DNA of 64,000 nt from Fulvia fulva (GCF_020509005.1 NC_063016.1:2356001-2420000), one strand, 5' to 3'. Counted from the stretch's first letter, positions 1 through 12,948 are shown. The notes: generated from the sequence alone by a model not told the origin. Program-made: numbers and translations.

Positions 1-2757
1 CGCCGGTAACTTCCTAAGTATAGCGGTAACTTCTCCCTCGGACACCTCCTATTAGACCGCGATACTAGGGGCTAGGGGAGTAGAGCTATTTATGTCGCTT
101 AGATTAGCCTCGACTAGGGGCGGGAAGAGCTTACTAGCTAGTAGACGCGCCTTAGCCTCGGGGTTACTAACCGGGCTACTAGGCGATTATAGCGCTAGGA
201 TAAAGAAGGAGGGGCCCTATATAGGGTCCTATCGGGCCCATTTTACTAGCTTCTACATCCTCGCTAGCTTGCCGGTGATCTCTTCTACTATAGCTCTCTA
301 GCCGACTACTTTCTCCCTCCGTATTATAGCTTTCTTCTATTAGTATACCTCCCGATATACGTTCTAGGCCTCCTCGCTATAGCTGCTCGTCCACACCCGG
401 CGGGCTCTCCTTACTTCTCTTACTACCGTAGTACACTCCGGCGTCTAGTATAGTTTAGACTATATCGTTAGTTAGGTAAGCGGGACGTAGAGTAAGGTCG
501 CTTTTCCTAATTCGTCTATTAACCCTTAGACTACCTCGTCTATCTCGTCTTTACTATTATATTACTACTACGCGATCTAGACTAGCCTCTCGGAGTCGTC
601 GAGGTATACCTAGATATTAGGCTAGGGGGCCTTTCCCTAGTTTAGCTTAGGGGTTCTCGCTAGTATATATTATATCTATATCGTAATAGAGGTCCTAACT
701 AGTATATAGTCTAACGACGCCTCGAGTTTATGTTCGATCCTATAGTAGGTTACCGTATAGTAGTAGCTATCCGAGATCTAGGAGAGGTCGATCGTGCCTT
801 AGAGTCTCCCTCTCTTCTAGGTACCTAGGTCCTTCGGGGTATTAAGGGCAATTACGTTACTCGCTATTAAGTCGATTACTTCGTCGGCTATAGGGTACGG
901 CTATATAAGGCTTTCCTAGGAAGGGTAGTATATATTAAAGTCTCCTACTACGATGTAGTAGCCTTGTCTCTTAAGCGTACTATCTAGGTGTCTATAGACC
1001 CTAAGGTCGCGGCTAGACCTCGAGGCTAGCGGTTGTATATATATGTTGTATATCCAAGTGCTACCTACGTAGAGGGAGGTAATATCTCCCCCGCCTTCTT
1101 CGTCTACGTAGTACACTACCTCCTATTCGGATTCTAGTATGTCCTTACTAATATAGAAGCACGTACGGGGTCTACCGTCGCTTCGTAGGCATATCGTATA
1201 GTCTAGTAACTTGTAGGCCGTTAGTCTCTTATAGTGCGGGTTAATCTATAGCTCCTAGATTATAAGGACGTAGTAGACGCGCGGGTCCGCCTCGTATAGG
1301 AAATGGTTCTAGACTATATCCTTGCTATAGTTAACGTTATACTAGATAATGCTAAGCGTGTCGAGGCTAGTTATCGGCATCGACAATCATTTCCTCTATA
1401 TCGTCCTATGTCCTACTGCCCTATACGTCCTAGTCTACGCCTATCGGCTATATACTAAAGGGCAGCCGGGCCTAGTTAGATTCCCTCGCCGTAGCTAGCA
1501 GAGCACGTGGCCTCCCGTACGCCCTAGGTTACGTATCCTTTATATCGTTCTCCGCCCTAGGGCGCTTACGCCCGACCGCCGCTAGTTAGTTCCGGTATAG
1601 GCTAGCCTTACGGTCGCCGTAGAATCTTAGGGCGACGGTTCTGTTTGTGATTGCCTTGTTTTTCGCTAGTTTCCGCTATAGGCATTCCGTACTATACGAT
1701 AGGTAGTGCCCCGGACAGTTCGCGTACCGTCTCGTAGTCGATATATAGTCCCTAGACATATAGTCTCCTATATAGTTCGAGTAGGCCTACTTGTTTATAC
1801 GCGTATAGGTTTAGTGTCTATACTGTTAGCATTTGAAGCATTAGAGGACACGAAAGGATAAGGAGTGCTTTTCTACTATCTTAAGGCTATATTACTAGAC
1901 TAGGCCTTGTTCTATCGCTAGATCCGCCGCTTTCGCGTCTTATAGCTATACTATTAGCGCCGAGGCCTTCTTGCCTTCTAGCCATTTCCTATAGAGCTAA
2001 GTCGCCTTCTAGATTAGAGAGTTAAGAGTGACCGGGTTGTCCTCTTAGAGAGCGCGTAGGTGACCCTAGTTAGTTAGGTCAAACTCCTTAGGTATATCGT
2101 GGACTAGGATCGTGAATTGTTTCGTTAAGACCTTCGCTAATGCCGTAACCTTAGATGCCTACTGTGGCTATGCCTCTAGGTGCCTCCTAGTAGTAGTAGA
2201 GCTAGTATAGATCTATAGAGTGCCGTTAGACTATTAGTTTACTACGACTACCCCTAGTTAGTTAATTCGTTAGGCGAGCTCCTTGTTCGATAGCTTCGTA
2301 ACTTCGGCCTAGTCTTCCTTTGCTATAATACGGATCGTAACTACATCGTACGTTAGGCGGGGGCCTAGTATCGATGCCGCGACCGATGCCTAGCTATAGG
2401 GGTGTTGATTCCGGGTGGCCTTACTAATCGCCTAGGACGTCGTCCTTATTTCTTATTACCCTCGGTGATACGACAGTATAAGCGCCGTGCGTAGCTAAGT
2501 GATCATTACCTATAGAGACCGGTAAGGGAGCTAATCGTTAGTTTCTATACTTTTTGCGTCCTCTATAAGTTGCTACTAGTTGTCTTAGGGGGGCTTCGCC
2601 TATAGGGCCGTAGACGCCGTTAGTGCCGTAGCCTAGGCTACTATTGCCTAGGAGTTGCCTAATGTAGCTAGGCACCTCCGCGGCGTTTGGAGCTAAAGAA
2701 ACAGGGTAAAGAGAGCTTCAAGCTATCTAGATTAAATGAGGTAGAACTCCCTTAGTC
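1..2757 (-). mobile_element. RIP-degraded Tad1-like LINE, copy 1 (ORF1 and endonuclease part of ORF2)
   Basis: Read on the minus strand this is a non-LTR retrotransposon running off the left edge. The endonuclease part of ORF2 lies at about 880-1,390, with a recognisable start (YNVNYSKD) and an active-site stretch VVGDFNIYYPS near 916-950 (family: GDFNxHHP). Upstream, at about 1,780-1,850, a zinc knuckle of the ORF1 gag type can be read (CFKC then QYRH), with TAG and TAA where CAG or CAA is expected. Reverse transcriptase should lie left of about 600 but is too degraded to place. CA and TG dinucleotides are almost absent while CG is common, as expected for CpA-directed RIP. It cannot be active. 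Clade assignment rests on the endonuclease and knuckle only. Confidence 0.75.
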
Positions 2758-3838
2758 CTAGGTAAGGAAGGAATCGTATTTAGTAAGCTAGCTACGAGAT
2801 AAGGTGACAAGTCTTAACCGCGCTTTCCTACTTATCTAGCACTACCGTGTAGCCTCGTTTCGAGAGGTTAGCCCGGAGCAAAAGCTTCCCTCTACGCCCT
2901 CCCTCCCTATTTGCTCCTTAAGCTAATATCTACCTCTATAGGCCTAAGCCCTTTAGTGCTCTCTATTGACCGACATACGTATCCGTCCTCTCGGGCTATA
3001 TAGACAGTGTCAGCCGTCGCTACTAGTGTATACTACGCCCTAGGTTTTGACGCCCTTCGCGTTACCGTAGCCTATCTCTAGAAAGCGGCCGTCTATACCT
3101 CGTAGGTTTGCTCGGGGCACACACTACGCCGGGCAGCGTACTCCTTGCGTTTCTACCTACTAACTAATATAAAGTTCCTTATTACCCTGCCCTCGATCCT
3201 CCCCGATTATAGAACTAATCCACTTACATTATACGTCTTTTCCCCGTCCTAATAGCCGTCTTTTCCTTGCTTAGGCTATCGTCTTTTCCTCGTCGTAATC
3301 TACTATGTCAGACTAGGTACGTTATGTAGCGGGATAGGTAGTGCCTTAGGCAAAACCCTCGTTCCTATACCGGGTGTTTAATAGGCCCTTATAGGCTTCG
3401 TCGCGTGTCTACCTACCTACCGCATTGCCCGCTAGCAAACACTAGATTGTTTCGTAGTCCGCTCGACGCCGTTATATAGTCCGCTTAGTTGTTGTTCTGT
3501 AGTCCGCTCGTCTAATGTTCGTCGCTTAGCCCGCTCGGTTTACGGTCTCCGGAGGTGAAAATTCTATACTTATACTAGAGGTGTCCTGTCGAGCGTATAG
3601 GCCACGGTTCCGCGCCCTTCTTATACGTAGAAAGAAGAGGGACTCGCTCCCGATACGAGTATACGCTCGTCGGATAGTTTTTATACCCGTTTTGCTAGTG
3701 GTCCTCTGTTCGCCGCGGCTTCGCCTACGCTACGCGCCCGTCGCGCCTACGACGCTCTAGCGTAAGAATACTTAGCTCTCTCGTAGCTAGACGAGAGGTT
3801 TGTAGCCGACACTACGTATAGGTAATTCTCGTCGTCGA
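2758..3838. repeat. 1.08 kb repeat, left arm (inverted copy at 5,690-6,770)
   Basis: This segment matches 5,690-6,770 in reverse complement over its whole length. For example the 2,760 end (GGTAAGGAAGGAATCG) reappears inverted near 6,755. It sits exactly at the ORF1-side end of LINE copy 1 and abuts the start of LINE copy 2, so it may be the LINE 5' untranslated region. It contains spaced short direct repeats such as GTCTTTTCC (3,236-3,295) and GTCCGCTCG-like units (3,465-3,545). No convincing coding frame is seen. Confidence 0.75.
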
Positions 3839-5450
3839 CCCTAACTAGTATATAGTCTAACGACGCCTCGAGTTTATATTCGATCCTATAGTAGGTTACT
3901 ATATAGTAGTAGCTATCTAAGATCTAGGAGAGGTCGATCGTGCCTTAGAGTCCCCCTCTCTTCTAGGTACCTAGGTCCTTCGGGGTATTAAGGGCAATTA
4001 CGTTACTCGCTATTAAGTCGATTACTTCGTCGGCTATAGGGTACGGCTATATAAGGCTTTCCTAGGAAGGATCGACAATCATTTCCTCTATATCGTCCTA
4101 TGTCCTACTGCCCTATACGTCCTAGTCTACGCCTATCGGCTATATACTAAAGGGCAGCCGGGCCTAGTTAGATTCCCTCGCCGTAGCTAGCAGAGCACGT
4201 GGCCTCCCGTACGCCCTAGGTTACGTATCCTTTATATCGTTCTCCGCCCTAGGGCGCTTACGCCCGACCGCCGCTAGTTAGTTCCGGTATAGGCTAGCCT
4301 TACGGTCGCCGTAGAATCTTAGGGCGACGGTTCTGTTTGTGATTGCCTTGTTTTTCGCTAGTTTCCGCTATAGGCATTCCGTACTATACGATAGGTAGTG
4401 CCCCGGACAGTTCGCGTACCGTCTCGTAGCCGATATATAGTCCCTAGACATATAGTCTCCTATATAGTTCGAGTAGGCCTACTTATTTATATACGTATAG
4501 GTTTGGTGTCTATACTATTAGCATTTGAAGTATTAGAGGACACGGAAGGATAAGGAGTACTTTTCTACTATCTTAAGGCTATATTACTAGATTAGGCCTT
4601 GTTCTATTACTAGATCCGCCGCTTTCGCGTCTTATAGCTATACGATTAGCGCCGAGGCCTTCTTACCTTCTAGCCATTTCCTATAGAGCTAAGTCGCCTT
4701 CTAGATTAGAGAGTTAAGAGTGACCGGGTTGTCCTCTTAGAGAGCACGTAGGTAACCTTAGTTAGTTAGGTCGAACTCTTTAGGCATATCGTAGACTAGG
4801 ATCGTAAATTGCTTCGTTAAGACCTTCGCTAATACCGTAACCTTAGATGCCTACTATAGCTATGCCTCTAGGTACCTCCTAGTAGTAGTAGAGCTAGTAT
4901 AGATCTATAGAGTGCCGTTAGACTATTAGTTCACTACGACCACCCCTAGTTAGTTAATTCGTTAGGCGAGCTCCTTGTTCGATAGCTTAATAACTTCGGC
5001 CTAGTCTTTCTTTGCTACAATACAGATCGTGACTATATCGTACGTTAGGCGGGGGCCTAGTATCGATGCCGCGACCGATGCCTAGCTATAGGGGTGTTAA
5101 TTCCGGGTGGCCTTACTAATCGCCTAAGACGTCGTCCTTATTTCTCAATGCCCTTAGTAATACGATAGGACTAGTGCCGTACGTAGCTAAGTGATTATTA
5201 TCTATAGAGACCGGTATAGGAGCTAATCGTTAGTTTCTATACTTTTTACGTCCTCTATAAGTTACTACTAGTTGTCTTAGGGGAGCTTCGCCTATAGAGC
5301 CGTAGGCGCCGGTAGTACCGTAGCCTAGGCTACTATTACCTAGGAGTTACCTAATGTAGCTAGGCACCTCCGCGGCGTTTAGAGCTAAAGAAATAGGGTG
5401 AAGAGAACTTTAAGCTATCCAAATTAAATAAGGTAGAACTCCCTTAATTT
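3839..5450 (-). mobile_element. RIP-degraded LINE copy 2, endonuclease deleted
   Basis: This is a direct repeat of parts of copy 1: 3,839-4,072 matches about 695-931 and 4,073-5,450 matches about 1,379-2,757. The intervening 447 bp of copy 1, which include the endonuclease GDFN motif, are missing here in one clean step. The ORF1 zinc-knuckle region is preserved (about 4,490-4,560). Differences between the copies are mostly C/T and G/A, as expected from RIP. It is a dead, internally deleted copy. Confidence 0.75.
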
Positions 5451-5689
5451 TAGGGGTAGTGGCCTACTTTATAGATCGTTAGGATAGCCTTAATAAGAGC
5501 TTTCGAATGTGTCGTGTTTAGCCCGGAGACAAATATAGTATACGGTTCTAGGTATAATATATATATACACGGAAGTTTATCTAGTAATAATAGAAAACTA
5601 TATATATCTACTCCCTTTTTATCGGATCTTACCTTACTTATAAGGTTTCTATTATCGTAAACCTTACTATTATTAACCTCCTATTAGTC
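5451..5689. other. RIP-altered spacer, no feature seen
   Basis: AT-rich DNA between LINE copy 2 and the right arm of the inverted repeat. I see no frame, terminal repeat or match to the rest of the window. Confidence 0.5.
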
Positions 5690-6770
5690 GACGACGAGAA
5701 TCACCTATACGTAGTGTTAGCTACGAACCTCTCGTCTTACTACGAGAGAGCTAAGTATTCTTACGCTCGAGCGTCGTAGGCGCGACGGGCGCGTAACGTA
5801 GGCGAAGCCGTAGCGAATAGAGGACTACTAGTAAAACGGGTACAAAAACTATCCGACGAGCGTATACTCGTATCGGGAGCGAGTCCCTCTTCTTTCTACG
5901 TATAAGAAGGGCGCGGAACCGTGGTCTATACGCTCGATAGGACACCTCTAGTATAAGTATAGAATTTTTACCTCCGGAGACCGTAAACCGAGCGGGCCGA
6001 GCGACGAATATTAGACGAGCGGACTATAGAACAATAACTAAGCGGACTATACGACGGCGTCGAGCGGACTACGAAACAATCTAGTGTTTACTAGCGGGCA
6101 ATACGGTAGGTAGGTAGATACCCGATAAAGCCTATAAGGGCCTATTAAGTACCCGGTATAGGAACGAGGGTTTTACCTAAGGTACTACCTATCCCGCTAT
6201 ATAACGTACCTAGTCTAATATAGTAGATTACGACGAGGAAAAGACGATAGCCTAAGTAAGGAAAAGACGGCTATTAGGACGGGGAAAAGACGTATAATAT
6301 AAGTAGATTAGTTCTATAATCGGGAAGGATCGAGGGTAGGGTAATAAGGAACTTTATATTAGTTAGTAGGTAGAAACGTAAGGAGTACGCTACCCGGCGT
6401 AGTATGTGCCCTAAGCAAACCTACGAGGTATAGACGGCCGCTTTCTAGAGATAGGCTACGGTAACGCGAAGGGCGTCAAAACCTAGGGCGTAGTATATAC
6501 TAGTAGCGACGGCTAATACTATCTATATAGCCCGAGAGGACGGATACGTATATCGGTTAATAGAGAGCACTAAAGGGCTTAGGCCTATAGAGGTAGATAT
6601 TAGCTTAAGGAGCAAATAGGAAGGGAGGGCGTAGAGGGAAGCTTTTGCTCTAGGCTAACCTCTCGAAACGAGACTATACGGTAGTACTAGATAAGTAGGA
6701 AAGCGCGGTTAGGACTTATTACCTTATCTCGTAGCTAGCTTACTAGATACGATTCCTTCCTTACCTAAAA
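5690..6770. repeat. 1.08 kb repeat, right arm (inverted)
   Basis: This is the reverse complement of 2,758-3,838. The arms face each other across 1.85 kb holding LINE copy 2. An open frame at 5,751-5,945 (minus strand) lies inside the repeat and has a counterpart in the other arm. It is short, arginine-rich and matches nothing I know, so I do not call it a gene. If the arm is a LINE 5' leader, this copy would read rightwards into the LINE tail at 6,771-7,258. Confidence 0.75.
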
Positions 6771-7258
6771 CCCGGAGTATATAGTACTGAACTATACTAA
6801 GTAGGTAAAAGGGAGAAGCTAGTAGAGGGTAAAGGTAAGAGATAGGCAATACTAGGCTATTATCTAGAATAGATAAGATATAAGGAGAGTGACAAGATAG
6901 ATTCTTAACGAGGACTACCTAGAGCGATTCTCCCTAGTAGTAGAAACGGAAAGGTAGATAGAGAGGAGAGAGAGAGAGAGAATAGCCGGGGAAACAGAAG
7001 GGAGAAGGGGAATCGAGAGGAGGACATTACTAGGGTTACGGGCAAGGTAGTTATAGGGTAATAACTATGACACTAGCGTACCCTAAAGGAAGGAGAACGA
7101 AAGGACAAGATAGGAAAGAACGAGGAGGGTAAAGACGAGGAGGTTTTTATCCGTTAATCGGGTTTCCTACCTATATAAATAGACCTAAATAGCGAGAGAC
7201 CTATATAGGCTATAGGGCACTAAAACAGGCGAATGAATAATCTATCTATCTATTAACC
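6771..7258 (+). mobile_element. LINE 3' end with tetranucleotide tail
   Basis: Plus-strand remnant that ends in a CTAT/ATCT repeat at about 7,238-7,255, the kind of simple-repeat tail fungal LINEs carry. A similar sequence is found inverted at 20,893-21,546, also ending in an ATAG repeat. A purine-rich GA tract lies at 6,958-6,985. Any coding sequence is destroyed by RIP. Together with the right arm at 5,690-6,770 it could be one internally deleted LINE, which is inference. Confidence 0.5.
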
Positions 7259-7468
7259 TTCTATTATTATCTATAGTAATACTATTAACGAGTTAAGGGC
7301 CCCTTTAGACCCTGGAATTTACGCGTTAAATCTCGTTAATATTTAGCGGTCAATTACGTAGCGGGGGTGTATAGGGGTACTACTAAGATATATAGAGCTC
7401 GGGAGCGACCTTAGTAGCGAGGTAGGATTTATAAAGGAATCTCTCTATAAGGTAAAAATATAGGAATC

Positions 7469-7693
7469 TGTTAAGAACAGGATACGAATTGCGTAGCCGT
7501 AGAAGATAGGAAATACAGATTATGTGAATAAAGAAGGACCTAATAGTATAGCGTGTATCTATTTACAGTCTCGCTAGTTAATAGTGTAGGTGTTTTAGGA
7601 GGGACAGCTGCACTTAGGACTTGACTAGCAAGCCCTGATTACTAATCCCCCTAAGCACCTAATGTTGACCCTATGACCTGCATATTCTCAACA
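7469..7693 (-). repeat. Copia-1 3' LTR
   Basis: 225 bp, from TGTTAAGAAC to TTCTCAACA as read on the plus strand. It retains most CA and TG dinucleotides and is much less mutated than its partner at 12,719-12,943. Confidence 0.93.
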
Positions 7694-7847
7694 CTCCCAC
7701 TCAGGTCAGAAGGTCTCAAACAATCCCTTATGCAAGCTGGAGCTACCTTACAAAGTTTTGAAACTGCTAGCCATTGAGGGGCTTAGTCAGCCCATCAGCA
7801 ACTATGTCCTTTATGTGGCAGTAATCTACTATAATCTTCCGTTACTA

Positions 7848-10800
7848 CTAGAGATTCCTGACATAGTGGTATGCCACATCAATATGCTTTGACCTGTCAT
7901 GGACATAGGCATCTTTGACAAAGGTCAAAGCTGCTTGGTTGTCACCTATAAGCTTCACGGGTCTCAGCTCATCAACAGTACTTTTGCTTGCCTTGATCCT
8001 AGGTTGGAATGAACACTCTCTAACCAGGTCAGGACACCTCATCTCTCTAAGGACTACAGCAAGAAACTGTGACTGCTTGGCTGCTGCATTCATGGCCATG
8101 AAATTAGCCTCCATTGTTGATGTGGCAACAGACTTCTGCTTCCTACTCATCCAGGACATAGGAGATCCACAAAGGAACCACACATGTCCAAGGATTGAGA
8201 CTCTGTCTGCCTTGTCTATAGCATAATCAGAATCTGAGTATCCCTGGAGAATACCTCCTCCTCTTCTGTACATTAAGCCCAGGTCTGGGTATGATCTCAG
8301 ATATCTAGAGAGTTTCTTCAAAGCTCTAAGATGTTGCTTTGAAGGGTCAGCAACATATAAGCTGATTCTTCTAAGGGGGAAAGCAAGGTCTGGCCTGGTC
8401 ATTGTCATTGGCCACATCTAGGTACCATTGCAACTCTGGTACTCCTGTTTGTTGCACCTCTCATCCATAGTAGCTGAAGGTCTCGGATCCTTATAGCTGT
8501 CTATAGGTGAGAGTGTGGGTGTGGCCTTCTCTGGAGACATGCCTATCTTAGCAAGGTTAGTTTGGATGTAGTGTCCTTGATCAAGCTTCACAGTACCTTA
8601 GGACCTGTTTCTTGTAATCCTCATTCTAAGGATCTTCTTAGGTTCCCCAAGATCTTTGATCTTAAACACTCTTCTAAATTCAGCCTTGAACCACTGAACA
8701 TCTGACAGCTTTGGAGCTGCAATGGGGATGTCATCCACATAGGTGAGGACCATGATGTCTCTTCCTCTATGGATGAGTAGGCATGGATCCACCTGGGACT
8801 AGGTGGATCCAATCTGTTCTAGCTTGGCAACACAGAGCTTGTTCCAATCTCTAGCTGCTTGCTTTAGTCTATACAGGCTTCTAAGGACCTTGAAGACCAT
8901 ATTTGGTAGAATTTCAACACCTGGGGGTGGGATTATATAGATGTCTTCAAGAAGGCTGCTTTCGGTGAAAGCATTGTTCATATCCACCTAGTGCATCTCA
9001 AGATCTCTCTCACATACTACAGCCATAAAGACCCTAAGGGTATCATGCCTAACAGTAGGTGCAAAGGTCTCTTCAAAGTCAACACCATATTTCTGTGAAA
9101 CCCCTCTTACAACCAGTCTTGCCTTGAACTTTTCAATGGCTCCACTGATCATTCTTTTCACATCAAAAACCCACTTAGATGTAACCAGGCTTGCACCCCT
9201 TGGTGGTACAACTGGATCCAATGTGTTGTTGCTTCCTAAGGCAATAAGTTCTTTCTGAATTGCCTCTTTCCACATATGTCCCCAATTGGGGTCTCCCACT
9301 GCCTCCTTATAGGACTTTGGGATTGGCACTTCCTGCTGGTAGGCTATGGCCTGCCCAACAGCAGCAAATGCATATCCCTCCACATCATTCAGGATTTCCT
9401 CAACCTAGCTTATAGTTGGATCAAGATGAAACATCTGAGCAATTAAGGCCCTATAATGCTTAGCTTCATGCTCAGCAGAGCCATCATATTCACCCCCCCT
9501 TGACCTCTTGTTGCCTGTAAGCTGAGGTGGCTGTTGAGGTTGATCCTCCTGAACAAGTTCCTCTTCCTTTTCTTTTCTTGGAGTCCCCTCTACTCCAATC
9601 TTCTGGTACTCTCTAATGTCTTTTAGAGGTTAGGGAAGTTGCACAAACAGAGGCTTTGCCTGGAGCTGCTGTGGCTGCATTGATGAACTAGAGACCTGAG
9701 CAGGAGGTCTTCTAACGGGGTTTCTCTTTAGGGCTCTGCTTGACTGGTTTGTGAAGGTGATGCCAAGATCTATATCACCCCCCTTCTCATTCTCAAACCA
9801 GTTAACTTGCCCGTGTGTTTTGATGGCTTTCATGTTAGGCTCCTAGAAGAGCCATTGCTTTGTGGTGTTCTCCACATAGCCAACAAAGACAACTTCTTTA
9901 CCCCTATTCATGAGCTTGTCACTTCTCAAGCCTTAAGGTTGGGATCTCGGGTCTGTATAGACCACTGCTTTACATCCCTAGACTCTTAAATGGTCAACTG
10001 ATGGTACCTGGCCAGTGAAGGCTTCTTCTGGTGAAAGGGTAGTACTATCTGTTATTGGTCCATTTGGAAGTCTATTTCTAACCACAGTTTGAGCAATAAG
10101 GGCCTCTAGCCAGAATTCAACTAGCATATTTGAGTCCTTAAGCATAGCTCTCACTGTGTTCTCAGAGGCTTGGATTGACCTTTCCACAGGTCCATTCTGA
10201 AGTGAGTTGTAGGCATCAGTTGTGTCCATCTGAATGCCAAACTCCTTCTCCTACTGTTTTAGCAAGGAAAGAATTTCCCTTGCACCATCACTGCGGATTG
10301 CAGATAGAAAACACCTTGAGCTGTTCTCTACCTGAACCTTCCATTCCTTTAGAGCTGTAGGAGCATCACTCCTAGCCTTCAAAGGGATTACCCACTTCTT
10401 CCTTGAGAAGTTGTCTACAATCTCAAGCCAGTACTTGAAGCCAAGTCTTGAGACTGCACCTTGAAAAGGCCCACAGATGTCAATAGAGATGAGGGCCAGC
10501 CTCTCTCCTTTCCTCTCTGTGGCAGGTCCTTTGAACTTCCTCATGTTTGCAAGGGAGCAGAGCTTGCAGTTCTGGTGTTCAGAAGGAACAGGAATGGGAT
10601 CTTTCTTGTCAGTGACTCTATGTAGGTTTCTTAGCAGTCCCTTGCTAAGGTGTGCACATCTTCTATGCTATAGCTCCTACTGGTCCTGGGACTCAGTGGC
10701 AGTCATAGCCTGTTCTAATTCACACTCAAAATGTGTACCTAACTTGGACAGATCCAAGTCATGCTCCTGTAGAGAGGCATATGCTTGAGGCATAGCTTCA

Positions 10801-11510
10801 AGCTGCTCTGAAACACTTTGAATGAATAGAACACCCCCTCTCAGCTTTGTCTGGACAACAGGTTTTCCAGAAAGGGATTTGAGGGTGAAACTGGGTGGTT
10901 AGACAGCAAACTGTTGGCTGAACTGATTCTAAGAAACAAGGCTAACTCCAAGGCCAGGAACAAACAAAACATTCTTCAAGACAATCTGCTTCCCAGAAGG
11001 ACCACCCATCACTGCACTCCCCTCATGTGTGGCATGTAGGTAGCCACCGCCAACCTTGATCCACTTCCTCTTCTGAAGAGGTTTCAGGGTCCTGAAAAGT
11101 GAATCCTGGTCAGTCATATGGGATGAAGCACAAGAGTCAAGCAACCACTCTGAGGAGGGGTACTTGCTTTTGGCTTCCACAGTTGAATGGGCAACCTCAT
11201 CAACTTCATCATCCTCTGATGGTGTCTCAGGGTCTGATGAGTCTTCCTGGGTTGCATGGGCTCTTACAGGCTTCTTAGTGGATGAGGCTTTCTTCTTCTG
11301 GCTGTCACCCACCTTCCTTATAAGGTCCTCCATCACAACTAGGATGTCCCTCAGGCTTAGGGATGGGGACCTCCTTCTTGGTGGTGATGATTGTCTCTTT
11401 GCAACAGAGGTGTTTCCTCTGTTGAGCTTGTCCTTCCTGACAGCATGCTTGGCTCCAGAGAGGTGTAGGCAATCCTTGATCACATGATCACCATCACAGA
11501 GATGGCAGGT
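7848..11510 (-). pseudogene. Copia-1 gag-pol, broken by stop codons
   Basis: Pieces of one polyprotein on the minus strand. The zinc knuckle (CHLCDGDHVIKDC) is at about 11,470-11,510 and the protease (LLDSCASSHMTD) near 11,110-11,145, with Cys where the family usually has Gly in DSGAS. Integrase core is at 9,978-10,544 (ISIDICGPF, VDNFSRKKW). Reverse transcriptase spans 8,598-9,300, with KARLVVRGVSQKYGVDFEETF and the catalytic YVDDIP near 8,727-8,741. RNase H is at 7,848-8,300. Frames are interrupted mostly by TAG and TAA replacing CAG, CAA or TGG codons, the usual RIP result. The gag region right of 11,510 is too mutated to translate. Not functional. Confidence 0.88.
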
Positions 11511-12718
11511 GATCTTGCCCTAGAAACCTCTTCCTACAAACATTGCTGTTTCCTTAGATGCAACTTCCAGCCTGGATTTATGTGACTCAAGCAGTTGTAG
11601 ACAATCTTCATATGACAGTCCTGGCTGGGCCAGGATGGTGTTCTTGGTCTCAAGATACACCTCAGGCAGGGCTTAAAGCAGATGCTTCAGCTTCCTTGTA
11701 GGCTCTCTGTAGTGAGCCTCTGCTAGGTCAACTTCAGCAATCCTTCTTGCAAGATTGCTAAGGTGGACCTAGGCCTGTCTGATGGTCATGCCATCTGTCA
11801 TTCTGAAGTTGATCAATTCTTAAACAACTGCTATTGTATATATAGTATGAATCTTGCTGTACTTTGCCCTCATCTTGAGCTAGATCTCTCTAGCTTGTCT
11901 CATCTCTAACACCTCATCTTGGTCATCTTATAAAAGGCAGATAAAGATCTTATATCTTGCCTTTGCATTTGCTTTCCTCCTAACTAGACTGTATCTTGAC
12001 TCTTCGAGTCTAGGTGAGGGATCTGATGACTCAGATAGTGTTAAGGAGCTGGGTGTGCTCGATAATAGATAGCTTCTATCTACAACCTAAAGCACATCTT
12101 GAGCTTCAAGATAGTCTTATATTAATAAGAACTATGTCCTCTAGTTGTCCTTAGTAAGGATAGGTGCTACTCTCCTCCTACTAAGGGTACTATGTCCGGT
12201 TTCCTCTATGATTTTATATATAGGACAGGATGGCTACCTATAGAAGAAAGGTATTCGTTCGTACGCGATCGGATCGATAGGAGGTGAACCAAACGCGAGG
12301 TTGATAGTGGAGAGAATAGCTGTCTACTAGAAAGCGAGGAAAGTCGGTCGTAAGGATCGTATTTCTAAGACACTGTCTGTAGCTCTCTTAGGGGAGGGTG
12401 TTCTAAGACACTACGGCTCTCTTAGACGGAACAGTTAGTTAGTAAGGACAATGCGATGTCCTAAGAGCAACTCTTCCTAGTAGGCTCGCCTACCTTTCTA
12501 AGGTATTAGTATAGGCTTCTCTTCTAACCCTCTAAGTTAGTCAAAGTCTAATAGTGCCTCACTAGGCTCTTTCACAACTAATATACACCTATAGCGAGCT
12601 ATAGCTTGCTATATAATGCGGAGGCGGCCTCTAGTCTGCCCGTTCTTCTAGTATTATAGAGGAATAACTACTACGACTTTAATCTATAAGACCTAAAGGC
12701 TAACCCGGTCTTATAACC

Positions 12719-12943
12719 TATTAAGAACAGGACACGAATTGCGTAGCCGTAGAAGATAGGAATTACAGATTATGTGAATAAAGAAGGACCTAATAGGATA
12801 GCGAATATCTATATATAGTATCGCTAGTTAATAGTATAGGTGTTTTAGGCGGGACAGCTATACTTATGACTTAACTAGAAAGCCCTAATTACTAATCTCC
12901 CTAAGCACCTAATATTGACCCTATAACCTATATATTCTTAATA
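12719..12943 (-). repeat. Copia-1 5' LTR, heavily RIPed
   Basis: 225 bp partner of 7,469-7,693. Its ends are converted from TG..CA to TA..TA (TATTAAGAAC to TTCTTAATA). Most differences from the other LTR are CA to TA or TG to TA. Confidence 0.93.
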
Positions 12944-12948
12944 GAATC

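Larger units (their letters stand above)
7469..12943 (-). mobile_element. Copia-1: full-length Ty1/copia LTR retrotransposon, partly RIPed
   Basis: A complete element of 5,475 bp with 225 bp LTRs and a perfect 5 bp target duplication GAATC (7,464-7,468 and 12,944-12,948). Domains on the minus strand are in Copia order: zinc knuckle, protease, integrase, reverse transcriptase, RNase H. Next to the 5' LTR (right side, 12,704-12,718) the minus strand reads GGTTATAAGACC, a methionine-tRNA half primer site with one RIP change. RIP damage is uneven: light from about 7.5 to 11.5 kb, saturating from about 11.9 kb to the right LTR. A solo LTR of the same family is at 28,402-28,619. Confidence 0.93.

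Noticed and set aside
5751..5945. 64-codon arginine-rich frame in the inverted repeat
   Set aside because: Repeated in the other arm, RIP-altered and without any recognisable motif.
7915..8226. 103-codon plus-strand frame
   Set aside because: Antisense of the Copia-1 RNase H region.
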